Assembly (NCBI GenBank): GCA_029961685.1
Contig: JARWKL010000009.1
Location: forward strand, 8,523,758-8,587,757
Reading direction: 5' to 3'
Origin: Aristolochia californica
Lineage: Eukaryota; Streptophyta; Magnoliopsida; Piperales; Aristolochiaceae
Length of the DNA stretch: 64,000 nt
A program made the translations under genes and the position numbers. The stretch's first letter is position 1. Every line of letters begins with the position of its first letter. A model generated the notes under the pieces. That model was given only the letters and a program-made list of their open reading frames with translations, did no database searches and was not told the DNA's origin. Shown in pieces: positions 1 to 10,758 of this stretch.

Positions 1-320
1 ATTTTTTCAACTCTATGGACTTCTAGAATGCTCTCACCACGATCGCCACCATCTACCCAATTTTGGGTTACTACAATTGATGGTATCCTAATTTCTTCCA
101 CCTATTGACCTAATATATAATTTGTTGTTTCTCTTTGTCTCGTTACTAACACCAAAATTGTAAATTGGAAGGAGGCCAAGATATGGAACTGTGCATTCGA
201 AAGGGTGGAGAAGGATACAAAGTTACCTAGAGAGAGCATTTGCACTACTGTTCCGATAGAGGCATTCCCGACGGTGTATCAGTTCGACGATATTATCAAT
301 TTTGCCAACTCTATGGGATT
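1..320 (+). repeat. Right-arm terminus of the unit preceding the window
   Basis: This stretch is nearly identical to 24,713-25,030, so the window opens in the last 300 bases of a tandem-unit right arm. It carries an exon-like sequence on the + strand, including the stretch encoding roughly ICTTVPIEAFPTVYQFDD, which stops at about 295 where a second copy of the phrase 'aactctatgg' begins. The inverted partner of the same sequence starts at about 343, so 1-600 is the centre of a palindrome like the one at 25 kb. Confidence 0.8.
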
Positions 321-342
321 CTAGAATGCTCTCCACAGTCGC

Positions 343-558
343 TCACAAGTTCAACGCAACAGATTGGTCTTTCAATTCATACCTAATTTTTTCCAATTGA
401 TACGTTGTCGGGAGTGCCCCTATCGGAACAGTAGTGCAAATGCTCCCTCTGGGTAACCTTGCATCCTTCCCCGCCCTTTCGAATGGACAGTTCCATATCT
501 TGGCCTCTCTTCCAGTTTCCAATTTTGGTGTTAGAAACGAGATGAAGAGAAACAACAA
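343..558 (-). pseudogene. Exon-like fragment in left arm (71 codons, family unknown)
   Basis: An open stretch of 71 codons on the - strand ends in a lysine/glutamate-rich segment (KIRYELKDQSVALNL). I do not recognise the family. The same sequence is found at 25,055-25,270, in opposite orientation within the right arms (1-300, 24,840-25,000), and on the + strand at 54,441-54,659. Repetition in all arms, and reading differences between copies such as KIRYELKDQS against EIMYELKDQF, suggest one ancestral exon that was copied and inverted with the arms. There is no sign of a complete gene, and the ATG is simply the first one available. It could be a captured host exon or part of an old element. 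Confidence 0.45.
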
Positions 559-619
559 ATTATTAACTAGGTCAATAGGTGGAAGAAATTAGGATACCAT
601 CAAAATTGGGTAGATGGTG

Positions 620-2589
620 GCGATCATGGTGATAGCGTTCTAGAAGTTCATAGAATTGGCAAAATTGAAAATATCCCATGGGCTCTTGAATGAAGGCCAT
701 GAAAGCCTTCCACCTAGTTTTATTTTTAATTTTTAAGTTACTTATCTTATTTTGTTAATTGAAAATTCTAAATAAAACTATATTAATTAGGTTAAATCTA
801 TCACAATATTTTATTAATAAACTCATCTTCTACTTTCCATTATATTTTCCATTGTGTACACTAACACAAGAAAGTACTTTACGTTGCACTTTTCATTGAG
901 CACACTAAAGCCCCATTAGTACAAAGTGAAAGTGAAAATAAAACTAATTTCACTAGTGAAAATAATCCAAAACCTGTTAGTGTGCACCATAAGTGTCAAG
1001 TGACACTTATTCTTGAGAAAAACGAGAGAAAGTTAAATCACTCCTAAGGCTAGTGAATTCACTTTCACTCGCCTGCTCACTCACTCTCTCACTCTTGTTA
1101 TGCTCATTCTGCCCTCTCACTTTTGCATTTGGATATAATAAAATTAACTACATTTAAGTAAATTAAAAAGCTTAATTAATTTATTAATTTAAACAAGTTG
1201 AAATTTATCTTACTTTATTAAAAAATAGTTAAATAAAATTATATTATAAAAGTTAAATCTAACTGAATAGTTTTATATAATAAAATACCTTATTTTTTAT
1301 TTATATAAATTCTTGATTTTAATATTATATTTGATTTCTAATTTAAGAGTGAGAATTTAGATTTTACACAAGTAACAATTTCATTAAGAATTTGGATATC
1401 ATAAAAGTAAGTACTTGTTAGATCATTTTTAATCTATTTAATTAAATAAATAATTATTTTTAAAAAGAATTTATTAATTTAAAACATGTTAATATTTTTT
1501 AAAATTACTTATTAATTTAAAAAATTAAATTTTAATTTTTTTATTAATTTAAAACAACATAAAATTATTTTATTTTAGTTAAATATAGTTATCTAAATTA
1601 AAAGGTAAATATATTAGATAATTTTATAAAACACAATAAACTTTTTATTTATATTAAATCCTTATTTTTAACATTATATTTAGTGACTTTTTTAAGAGTG
1701 AGAATTTTGATTTTTTAAATTAACAATTTGATTAACATTTGAATAATATAAAAGTATGGATTTGTTTAATCCTTTTATATATTTTTAATTAAATAAATAA
1801 TATTAATTTATTTTTAGTTATTTAATAAATTAAAATAAATTAAATATTTTTGTTTATTTAAATAAAAAATCTTATAAAATTAAATTTGTAGAAGTAATTT
1901 TGAATAATAAAATACCATCTTTTTTATTTAATTAAGTTTATAAATTTGAATATTATATTTAATTAATATTTCGAGAGTGAGAATTTAGATATTAAAAAGT
2001 AACAATTTGATTAAGCATTTGGATATCATAAAAGTAAAAAAATTTAATTATTTTATATATATATATAATTAATTAATTAATTAAAGTTTAATTATTATTA
2101 TTATTGAGTAAGTAAGAAGAGTTAAAAATCTATCCTAACTTATTAATAGAAAACTTTGATAAAAAATATCCAATAAAATTTAAATCTATTAGAATATTTT
2201 ATTAATAATTTTCTTTTGTACTTTCCACTATATTTTGCATTGTGCATACAAACACAAAAAAATAGTTCACTTTCACTTTCACTTTGAAAATGCACTAACC
2301 ACCCCCCCCCCCCCCCCCCCCCCCCCCCTTGAAGTTTCTTGGAATGATTTCTAGGAAATCATATTGAGGTAATCTTTTCTTTTAAGATGTGCAAATATTT
2401 GAAAAATAAAATTCCATATTGCCTTGTGACAAGAAAGGTGTATGAAAGGACCCGAAAATGTAAATAGCTAGTCCATTAGGCTCAAGAAATAAGCACTGAA
2501 AGGGAGGACCTGTCCCTTCCCAAAACTAGTGGAGGGTATCGCTAGATTTGGATTTCTAGCATTTTTTGGGAAGGACATTGAGAGGGCTT
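620..2589 (+). repeat. Left inverted arm of unit 1, AT-rich
   Basis: This region is the reverse complement of 23,014-24,712 and is repeated directly at 25,385-27,275. It contains subterminal phrases rich in 'cactttcac' and 'gtgcacactaac' near 890-1,110 and 2,230-2,300. Between them lie at least three diverged repeats of about 300 bp, each carrying 'gagtgagaattt' followed by 'aacaattt..att' and 'ataaaagta' (at about 1,347, 1,697 and 1,975). A related module lies outside the arm at about 7,815. No coding region is visible. Homology between the two arms ends at about 2,589, immediately before the Harbinger remnant. The base composition resembles a foldback or non-autonomous DNA element, but I see no clean target duplication. 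Confidence 0.85.
2302..2338 (+). repeat. Poly-C tract, 37 bases
   Basis: An uninterrupted run of 37 C lies inside the left arm. The same position in unit 2 (about 27,008) has only six C, and the right arms have seven or so G at about 23,282 and 62,785. The length is therefore highly variable between copies. The exact length may be affected by sequencing or assembly error. Confidence 0.9.
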
Positions 2590-2603
2590 AGGGTTTTTGG
2601 CAC

Positions 2604-3061
2604 CCTATTGAAGGACTCGTTATCACTTGCAAGAATTTGGAGATAATACTCCTACAGATGAAAGAGAAGTATTTAATCAAAGACACTCATCTTAACGGAA
2701 TACTATCGAGCATATATTTGGGGCTTTAAAAGCTCATTTCAAGATATTAAAAGATGCTCCTCCTTTTGATTTTGATGTCCAGGTAAAAATTATGATTGTT
2801 TGTTGTATATTGCATAATTATATACCCATGGAGGATTACATGGATTTATTTAAAGATGAAGAACATGATTCAAGTGATGATTTTGGTGAAGAACATTGTG
2901 AAGATAACAATATAATTAAAAATGAAGACAGTGATAGTGGTGATGATTTTAAGGACGATGTGGACACTCAAATAAGTACTCAGAGGGAGTCTGCAATACA
3001 ATCTACAAGAGCATCATATTTTTTAGATGTATTAGCAATTCAAATGTGGAAAAATTATTGA
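2604..3061 (+). pseudogene. PIF/Harbinger transposase, broken 3' end
   Basis: The reading frame upstream of the ATG at 2,792 encodes the C-terminal hallmarks of a plant Harbinger transposase (DDE_Tnp_4 superfamily): RYHLQEF, then NQRHSS, then IERIFGALKAHF, then CCILHNYI. The E of the IER motif is the expected third catalytic acidic residue. Two in-frame stops interrupt it, at about 2,612 (between PY and RTRYH) and at 2,693-2,695 (TAA where Leu is expected between HSS and RNTIE). The protein ends in an Asp/Glu-rich tail of about 60 residues. The N-terminal two-thirds, with the first two catalytic Asp, are missing. The fragment starts directly at the inner end of the AT-rich arm. Unit 2 shares the stop at HSS, so the gene died before the units duplicated. 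Confidence 0.85.
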
Positions 3062-4306
3062 CTATTATGTTTTAATGGCATTAAATATTTTTTTTGGTTG
3101 TATTTTGTATGTACAGTTGTAGCTTTTTTATATTAAATACGTGATTGAGTTATATGTGTTTGTTGGAAGATAGGGCCCAAGCCCACACGACCTAGGAAGG
3201 CCCACATATCCAAGTGTGTTAGAAGATGGGCCCAAACCCATAAGACCAAGGAAGATCCATGCAACCAAGAGATATAGAAGACGGGCTCAAGGCCACAAAT
3301 CAAGGAGAAGGCCCATAGGCCCACATACAATGATGTTAGGATGGTAAATAAAGAGTCATCTCATAGAGATGACATTGATGTAATTAAGTTAAAGTTCCAG
3401 GGTTAAAACCCTAAACCCTAAGTTCAGGCATATTATTGTAATACAGTAGTTTTATTAATCTATAAATAAAGCTTCAGGGGGGAGGGTTAGGATCATCAAT
3501 TCCATAAGATTTCTTCATCTAGTTTTCTCCCAATGGGTTTCTTTCCCTTTTTCTTCATGAGCTAAATTCATGGAGTCCTGAAAATCAACATGGTATCAGA
3601 CCTATGATTTTCAGGATTCCTACTATGGTTTTTCAGGTTTAATTCTCCTTCATATAGGATTAGAAATTTTTTTTCTCTCTTTTAATTCTTAGACAGTTTT
3701 TTTTTTTTGGTTAAATTGTATCATCCACCATGCCTGTATGCTCGAGGCAACCACAAGTCTCTCTCTCTCTCGCGCACTTTTTTTTCGTATCTATGTTGAG
3801 CCGAGTTGACTCGTCTTTACAGCGTGAGCCCAACACGACAATCGATCGAATGCAGGAGTATATGGGTTTCTTCTTTGCTTTTTAGCATGAATGCAACTTG
3901 GTCCTGTCAACCCGATCCGTCTCTCAACCAGGAGAGTATCCTTCTACAAATAACTCCAGCGACCCCTCAGAGGCAGGGATCCAGTTGGCTTCAGTATTGC
4001 ACTAGCCACATTATTGTTCTCATTGGAAATATTATAAAAGAAGATAGCTTCTTTTCGTCATGCGGCAAGCTCAAGAGCCAGAGGAAGCTTCACGGTATCT
4101 TTTCGACGAGGCTGGTCTTCTCTCTGTCCCATAGTTCCGTGTGTTGCTGTTGTCGGATGTTACTGCTGCTCTTTGACGGTCTGTGCTAGCATTGTCTTCG
4201 TCTGCCTTTTCCTTCATTGACAACACTCTACTGGCGTTGCTAAGCTTCCTGAGCGCCGACTATGCGCTTTGTTTATTGCCTTCACCGGAGAAGACGAGTT
4301 TGGTTT

Positions 4307-4651
4307 TGTCAAATTGGGTCGAAGGCCCTATCCCAAAATGACTAGCCACTTAGGAAACCTCTTTCGCCAACTAATAAATGCAAGATTTTTATACTCACTA
4401 ATGTATGTGGGACTATCCTTAACACTCCCCCTCACATGGTAGGATGTGGATAATTTTGGTAGAGGCTCTCACATGGTAGCACGTGGATAATTTGGGTGGA
4501 TGACCACATATGAGAACCTTGCTCTGATACCATATCAAATTGGGTCGAAGTCCCTATCCCAAAATGACTAGCCACGTAGGAAACCTCTTCTGCCAACTAA
4601 TAAATGCAAGATTTTTATACTCACTAATGTATGTGGGAACTATCATTAACA
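4307..4651 (-). mobile_element. TRIM miniature LTR retrotransposon, nested
   Basis: Two direct repeats of 118-119 bp (4,307-4,424 and 4,533-4,651) flank a 108-bp interior. On the - strand the right repeat ends and is followed at once by TGGTATCAGAGCAAGG, a Met-tRNA primer-binding site. The interior ends with a polypurine tract (GTGAGGGGGAG) immediately before the second LTR. LTRs start TGTTAA and end GACA or GATA. The flanks GGTTT and GGTTC are a near-perfect target duplication, and the host sequence reads through if the element is removed. The whole element is 345 bp and codes for nothing, as expected for this class. The copy in unit 2 is at 28,985-29,321. Confidence 0.9.
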
Positions 4652-5639
4652 GGTTCCATTTCTCGTGGAGAGATGGAAAAATCTTGCTAGATATCTCCAC
4701 CACTGTCATTCCAACAACCGTAATATCATTCTTGAAATCAACAGTCACCATCCAGAATTATTTTGTTGTTGCTTATTATCTTCCAACCAACATGTTCTCT
4801 GTTGGAAATATTTTTTCGGAAAGCACCAGTAAGCTCGAATCAGTCATCTTACCAATCATATATTTCGGGAAGCTCTTGATTTGATTTTACCTGCTTTAAG
4901 GCAACTCAAAAAAGTTCCAAAAAGAGCATGTCTTGTTGATTATACAAGTTCTTCGCTAGATTATTTTCTTTGCCGCCGAAACAGCCTGAGACATCGAGGA
5001 AATCTCTCTGTGTCCATCTTCTCTGCTATTTTATTCCGGAAAGATTATTTCCGATCTTGATTCGATCTTGCTCTATTCATAAGGATCTCCAGCCATTGCT
5101 CTACCATCACTGTCCTTCTGTTGCCGATTCTGGACGAAGAAAGTTTTTTGCCGCTCTGTTCGGTCGGGGAAGAAGGCACTGTTTCCCAATTAAAGGTTCC
5201 TAAGTTAAGAAATTTTATCTGAGCAGCGGTTCAGTGCATGAGCTATCTCGCAACCCGGACCGGCGAGTTAACCCAATAGCTTTCCAACCGAGCGTGACTT
5301 CTGTTCCAACCAACTCAGTCTGGGTCAACTTGGGTCTAGGTCAACCTAACTCGGGCCACCTATTTCTGCCTCGGTATTCATGCCCAAGTTTTATAAATAT
5401 TTCAGCGTGACTCGGTAAATTTTTTCTCTAACTGGATTATTATTTTTGAAGCATTGACAAATTATTCCTTGGTCAGCATATTATTTAGAAAATATATGTG
5501 CATTGGATTATTTCATGGATCATTTTACAAGGATTATTTTGGGTCATGTTAAATGGGCTCGAGCCCATTTCACCTGTTGCTATTGTGTCTCTTTTGATGA
5601 GACATTATTATTGAAGAAGAGATAGCCTCATACCATTAT

Positions 5640-5850
5640 TTATTTGTTCCTGTAAAAAATATTTGTGATTGAGAGTCCATGACGGAGGAACTATATCCTC
5701 GTCAAAAATATCAAAATTATTTGTGGTTGGGAGTCTATGACGGAGGAACCTCATCCCAATAAAAAATACCAAAATTATTTGTGGTTGGGAGTCCATGACA
5801 GAGGATAAAAAATATTTGTGGTTGGTAGTCCATGATGAAGGAATTGTTAG
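5640..5850 (+). repeat. Minisatellite of about 55-60 bp
   Basis: Four diverged direct repeats carry the core 'ttgtggttgggagtccatga' followed by 'cggaggaac' and 'aaaaatatc'. The array is broken by insertion of the solo LTR at 5,845 and resumes at about 6,878-6,945. The unit 2 copy is at about 30,080-30,280. Confidence 0.75.
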
Positions 5851-6474
5851 TGTGTCAATGCCCACCTCTCACGAGTTATTGCTAATCTAATGTATTCACT
5901 GGCCCCCAATTATGAGGAGCGCCAATGTCGAGAGTGAGTAAATTAGTTAGCAGTTCTGGCTTTGACGTTGATGAGGTCAAATTGTGACTGCAATGGTTAT
6001 TTGTGAAGAAACTGTAAAACGAAGGCAGGGTTCGGGGCGACAACCCCGACGGGGGTCCAAGGGGGCTGCCCCCCTTGGCGGCGGGGTCCGGGGAGACCCA
6101 AGCATGAACGAAAAATTAAAAGGAATTGTGGTTGGGGAGTCCATGACAGAGGATAAAAAATATTTGTGGTTGGAAGTCCATGATGGAGGAATTGTTAGTG
6201 TGTCAATGCCCACCTCTCACGAGTTATTGCTAATCTAATGTATTCACTGGCCCCCAATTATGAGGAGCGCCGATGTCGAGAGTGAGTAAATTAGTTAGCA
6301 GTTCTGGCTTTGACGTTGATGAGGTCAAATTGTGACCGCAATGGTTATTTGTGAAGAAACTGTAAAATGAAGGCGGGGTTCGGGGCGACAGCCCCGACGG
6401 GGGTCCAAGGGGGTTGGCCCCCTTGGCGGCGGGGTACGGGGAGACCCAAGCATGAACGAAAAATTAAAAGGACT
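5779..6474 (+). repeat. Private 348-bp tandem duplication in unit 1
   Basis: Bases 5,779-6,124 and 6,125-6,474 are near-identical direct copies that include the end of the minisatellite and the first 280 bp of the solo LTR, with its GC-rich 'ggggcgacagccccgac' segment. Unit 2 has a single copy (about 30,215-30,560). The duplication therefore arose in unit 1 after the units separated, or was lost from unit 2. Confidence 0.85.
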
Positions 6475-6877
6475 CAAGTGTGAACGGGAATTAATGGAAG
6501 GAGCAAAAAATAGAGGTGACTCTATACTGACCGTTGCAGTGGACAGAGGGTACAGAGGCATCCATCGGCGCCGGAAGAGAAAGGAAGCTTCCTTTATCTT
6601 ATTTCCGTAGCTGTCTCCCAGCTGTCTTCCTCGATTCAGTGCTACAAATCACCTATAAATAGAGGTGTTCTTCAGCAACAAATCGCATCCAGAGTAATAC
6701 GTATTCCCTGTTTGTTTTCATTTTTAGTTTCTTCTTCTGTAAGTCCAGAAGCCATTGAAGCACTTCTAAGAGCATGTGGTGGGACGAAATCAGCTTTGTA
6801 TTAAAATAAAGTTCTGCGTTGGCTATCTTCTTGATTGTTGTTACGATGTTCCTGGGTTGAGGTTACTCTGTTTTATA
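5845..6877 (+). mobile_element. Solo LTR nested in the non-autonomous element
   Basis: The sequence starts TGTTAGTGTG and ends TTTTATA, flanked by GGAAT and GGAAC. In unit 2 the same unit is 684 bp (30,282-30,965) and ends TTTTATC, so the ancestral end was probably TTTTATCA with a GGAA(T/C) target duplication. It contains 'ctataaatagagg' as a TATA box at about 6,654 and 'aataaag' as a polyadenylation signal at about 6,806. A GC-rich hairpin-like block (gccccgacgggg and ccaagggggc) lies near its 5' end. No primer-binding site or second LTR is present, so it is a solo LTR; the family is not recognised. Confidence 0.65.
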
Positions 6878-7724
6878 GGAACTTCATTCCCGTAAAAAAT
6901 ATAAAAAATATTTAAAGTTGGAAGTCCATGATGGAGGAACTTATAATTATATTTATGTTACTTTCCCCCATTAATATCATATATTACTCTACCACTTGAG
7001 ACTCGTTGTCCTATGGAGGGACACGGTGGTGGAGGTGGACACTTCAGAGCAATTCCGATAGACACACTACCTACAAAAGACGGAGTGTGTCCTACATCCA
7101 ACATGAGTTATGACTGAAGTATGGAGTAATGTCTTAGTGGTTAGGAGTGATTTACTCTCACTGATATTATGCCAACTGGGCCTCATGAACGAGAGCACCA
7201 ACATGAGGGAGAGTGTTGGAAGATGAAGGCATATTGGAAAATGCGCCATTTTATACAAAGATATTATACATCATTTGCAGCAAGCTGGGAATTCATATTG
7301 TTCTCTCACCACCAGCTTGAGGGGGAGTGTTGGAAGATAGGGCCCAAGCCCACACGACCAAGGAAGGCCCAAGCCCATAAGACCAAGGAAGACATGCAAC
7401 CAAGAGATATAGAAGACGGGCTTAAGGCCCACAGATCAAGGAAAAGGCCCATAGGCCCACATACAATGATGGCAGGTTGTAAATAAATAATCATTTCATA
7501 GAGATGGCATTATTGTAATTAAGTTAAAGTTCTAGTGTTAAAACCCTAAACCCTAAGTTCAGGGGTATTATTGTAATACAGTAGGTTCATAAATCTATAA
7601 ATAGAGATTCAGGGGGAGGGTTAGGATCATCAATTCCATAACCCTTCTTCCTCAAGTTTTCTCCCAATGGGTTTCTTTTCCTTTTTCTCCATGAGATAAA
7701 TTCATGGAGTCTTGAAAATCACCA

Positions 7725-7994
7725 ATGTTATTTTTTATTTTTATTATTACGTTGTTTGCATAGTACAATGGGTAATGAATTTAAACAAATATAACTGCGA
7801 ATATACGTTAGTTTAAGTGTGAGAATTTAAACACTTTTAATATAATAATGGCATTAAGTTTTTTGATATTATAAAAGTAAGTATTTGTGTGAATATTTTA
7901 ATTTTTATATATTAAGTTAATAAATTAATATTATTTTGATATTACTAATAGATATTGAGCTAAAAAATATTTTATAATATCCTTTTTATATAAC
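7725..7994. other. AT-rich spacer between two LTR elements
   Basis: These 270 bases separate the + strand element from the - strand element. They contain one module like those of the AT-rich arms ('gtgagaatttaaac' and 'ataaaagtaagtatttgt'). I see no gene. Confidence 0.6.
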
Positions 7995-10758
7995 TGTTGA
8001 ATTTATGGAAAAGATAAATACTTCATTGATTTGTTGTAATCAGAGTACATGAACCTCTATTTATAATATAGGAAGGTAGTAGAGTCCAATTACAATTAAA
8101 CTATACCTTTGTCCCAATTACACCCAAACTCTAACACTTAAAGATAAGTCCTAACATAATTAAATAACTCAATATAAAAAGAAAACTAACATGACTAAAA
8201 CACCTTTAAACTGGAACTCTTCTACGAGACCTGCTTCCATAATAATTTTGGTTCTGTAAGACTTCTTATTGTGTAGGACTCATCATGCCACCTCATGTTA
8301 TCATGGTAGGTCCCACCAGCTCGTGTGATCATGGTGGGTCCATGTCTTATGGGTTTGGGTCCATCTTCCAACACTTCCCCTCAAACTGGGGATGAGAGAG
8401 CATTATGAACTCCTAGCTTGCTGCAAATGATGTATAGGATCTTGTCGTATAAAATGGCAGTCCTCCATATCATCCAATACTCCCCCTCACGCTGGTGTTC
8501 TCTTTCATGAGGCCCAACTGGCATAAGATAAGTGAGAGTAAAATCACTCCAAGCCGTATGACATCACTCCATACTCCAGTCATAACCCATGCTGGATATA
8601 AGGCCTACTCCTATCATTCTCAGGTAGTGGCACTCCAATCTTTTGCAGGTAGTGGGTTTATACGTAGAGCTTAGAAGTGCAGAAAAAACTCCTCCATCAC
8701 CGTGTCCCTCCACAGGACAACGACTTTCAAGTGGCAGGAGTAATAACTACCATTTATGGGGGGTAACATATATGTAGTAATAATCTCCTCCATCGCGGTG
8801 ACCCAACCCCGACATTGATATGTGATAAATGTTTGTTATTCACAAGACGACAATAAAAGACGTGATACGTGATAAATGTTTGTTATTCACAAGACGACAA
8901 TAAAAGACCTGATAAGTGGGTAATGTCCGTCATTCATAAGACGGTGATAAAAGACCCACGATATATATATATATATATATACAAAGTCTCAATGGACTTA
9001 AACTCCCAAACAAAGCAACACACAAGAGGTTGGCCCAAAGAAGTATGTAAGAGTCAAATAAAGGATGGTAGGAGTAAGGTTGTCAAATAACCAATAAGTA
9101 ATGGGTAAAGGGGAAGATAGGATTCTGAGGCCACCACTTCTTCAATAATAATGTCTCATCCAAAGAGACACAATAACTGCAGCTAAAATGTGCCCAAGCG
9201 CATATAACATGGACCACAATAATAAAATCCTTGTAAAAACCCATGAAATAATTTGATACGATTACCTGCACCAAATAATATGTTGACCAAGGAATATGTT
9301 GTGAATACCTCAAAATAATAATTCAGCCAAAGAAATAGAATCGAGTCCAGCTGAATCAAGTATCTCCAATAATTACCACAATTATTACTACAAGTCAAGA
9401 TTTTTTATCTTTAATTTTCTTTGCTGCAAAAAATTTTTCTTAGATGCAAAAGTTTCATCTTTTGTGCTCTCCATTTCTTGAATATATTGGTCACATGAAA
9501 CTTTCCACAATATATGGAATAAAATACCTCTTTCTTGTATTTCTTTCCCTGAAGCTGGGAGGTAATGGTAATGTTCCTATCTTGAACTAAATAACATAGA
9601 TGTAGTAACAAAAAAAGGGGTAAGTGAGATATTTTTTTTAATACACTTGATCAATAACAACAACTCTAAAAGTGACGCAAAACAATTGGCTTAAATTTGG
9701 ATTTTTTAAAGTCACAGGATGCCAGTATGACCTTTAATTCTTCCAATGCGAATATATCCTTAAATATAGATCAGATTGACATAAAATTTTCTCCTTCTAA
9801 AACTAGACTTAAATACCTTTCATCCAAGTATAATTTATTTTCATAAAATATACTTCTAGTGAGATATATAATTTGGTAGATTTGGGTATATGCCGAACTA
9901 AGTATTTTTTCCCCTTTTTCTAGCATGACCATTGACTCTTCCAAGATCAATATCTCCATATAAAAAAGTCAGATATAGAATTGGTTGAATAATTAAGAAA
10001 ATAGACTTGTATATATTTCTTTTTATATATTTCTCCATATAAAGTCTCATTCTTGATAGCATAAAATAGCTCGGAAGTTGAAGCTTTCTACTGCTGCATG
10101 AACCTCTTTTGTAATCTGACCTTTGCTGCTTCAAATATTGATTTCTCTTTGTAGATAACTCCAATTTCAAAAAGTCATTTTTCTATGGAAAATAGACTCG
10201 AATATCTTTCCATCAATATATAATATGAAATATAAAAATCTCAGCATAGATGTGAAAACGTAAATAAAATAATAGGTATAGGGACTATAAAAAGAGAAAT
10301 ACGAAGCTAAACTGCTTGAGATAATAGATCAGAAAAATGATCACATTATCTCTGTGGGTTGACCGAGTCAACACACAGAACTTGCTCTGAGAGCATGTTG
10401 AATTTATGGAAAAAAAAATACTTTATTGACTTGTTGTAATAGAGTGCATAAACCTCTAATAGAGGAAGGTAGTAGAGTCCATTTATAATTAAACTACCTT
10501 TATCCCAATTACACCCAAACTCTAACACTTGATAAGTCTTAGCATAATTAAATAACCCAATATAAAAAGAAGACTAACATGACTCAAATAACTTTAAACT
10601 AAAACTCTTCTACGAGACTTGTGTCCATAATAAATCTAATATTGTAATACTTATTATTGTGTAGGACTTATCATGCCACATGTGATCATGGTGGGTCCCA
10701 CTAGCTCGTGTGATCATGGTGAGTCCATATCTTATGGGCTTGGACCCATCTTCCAACA
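7995..10758 (-). mobile_element. Second non-autonomous LTR element, inverted relative
   Basis: Direct LTRs lie at 7,995-8,373 and 10,396-10,758 (+ strand TGTTGAATTTATGG to CATCTTCCAACA). On the - strand the right LTR is followed by a degenerate Met-tRNA primer site at about 10,380-10,395 (TGCTCTCAGAGC; TGGTCTCAGAGC in unit 2). The left LTR is preceded by a polypurine tract (TTTGAGGGGAAG). The 2.0-kb interior has no gag-pol. Its 3' portion (8,480-8,760) and mid portion (9,130-9,330) are recognisably related, in inverse orientation, to 6,990-7,190 and 5,440-5,630 of the neighbouring + strand element, so both belong to one family. The flanks ATAAC and CATTT do not form a clear target duplication. 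Unit 2 carries the same element at 32,085-40,339, interrupted by a copia insertion. Confidence 0.82.
8938..8981 (+). repeat. (AT) dinucleotide run
   Basis: A run of about ten 'at' repeats lies inside the - strand LTR element. Unit 2 has only about four at 33,004. Confidence 0.8.

Larger units (their letters stand above)
3161..7724 (+). mobile_element. Non-autonomous copia-type LTR retrotransposon (no gag-pol)
   Basis: Direct LTRs lie at 3,161-3,590 and 7,328-7,724, both starting TGTTGGAAGATAGGGCCC and ending AAAATCAACA or AAAATCACCA. A primer-binding site for initiator Met tRNA (TGGTATCAGA) follows the left LTR at 3,591. A polypurine tract (CTTGAGGGGGAG) precedes the right LTR. The flanks GTGTT (3,156-3,160) and ATGTT (7,725-7,729) look like a 5-bp target duplication with one mismatch. 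LTR landmarks are a TATA-like 'tataaataaag' at about 3,462 and an 'ataaatagag' at about 7,598. The 3.7-kb interior has no gag or pol; its open stretches (for example 3,806-4,189) resemble no protein. It hosts a TRIM and a solo LTR. The unit 2 copy is 27,851-31,813. Confidence 0.85.

Noticed and set aside
1345..2040. CRISPR-like spaced repeats
   Set aside because: The ~300-bp modules are diverged, AT-rich and irregular, and the window is eukaryotic.
620..2589. Arm as terminal inverted repeat of a classical DNA transposon
   Set aside because: No target duplication is visible at the outer or inner ends, the outer ends run into exon-like sequence, and the right arm at 54.6 kb has no partner. Kept as an inverted repeat only.
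3806..4189. 127-codon open frame on + strand as a gene
   Set aside because: It shows no recognisable domain, lies inside a gag-pol-less LTR element, and the unit 2 version is shorter with a different start (28,553).
7995..10758. Target duplication for the - strand LTR element
   Set aside because: ATAAC and CATTT do not match, so I did not claim one; the element call rests on the LTR pair, primer site and polypurine tract.
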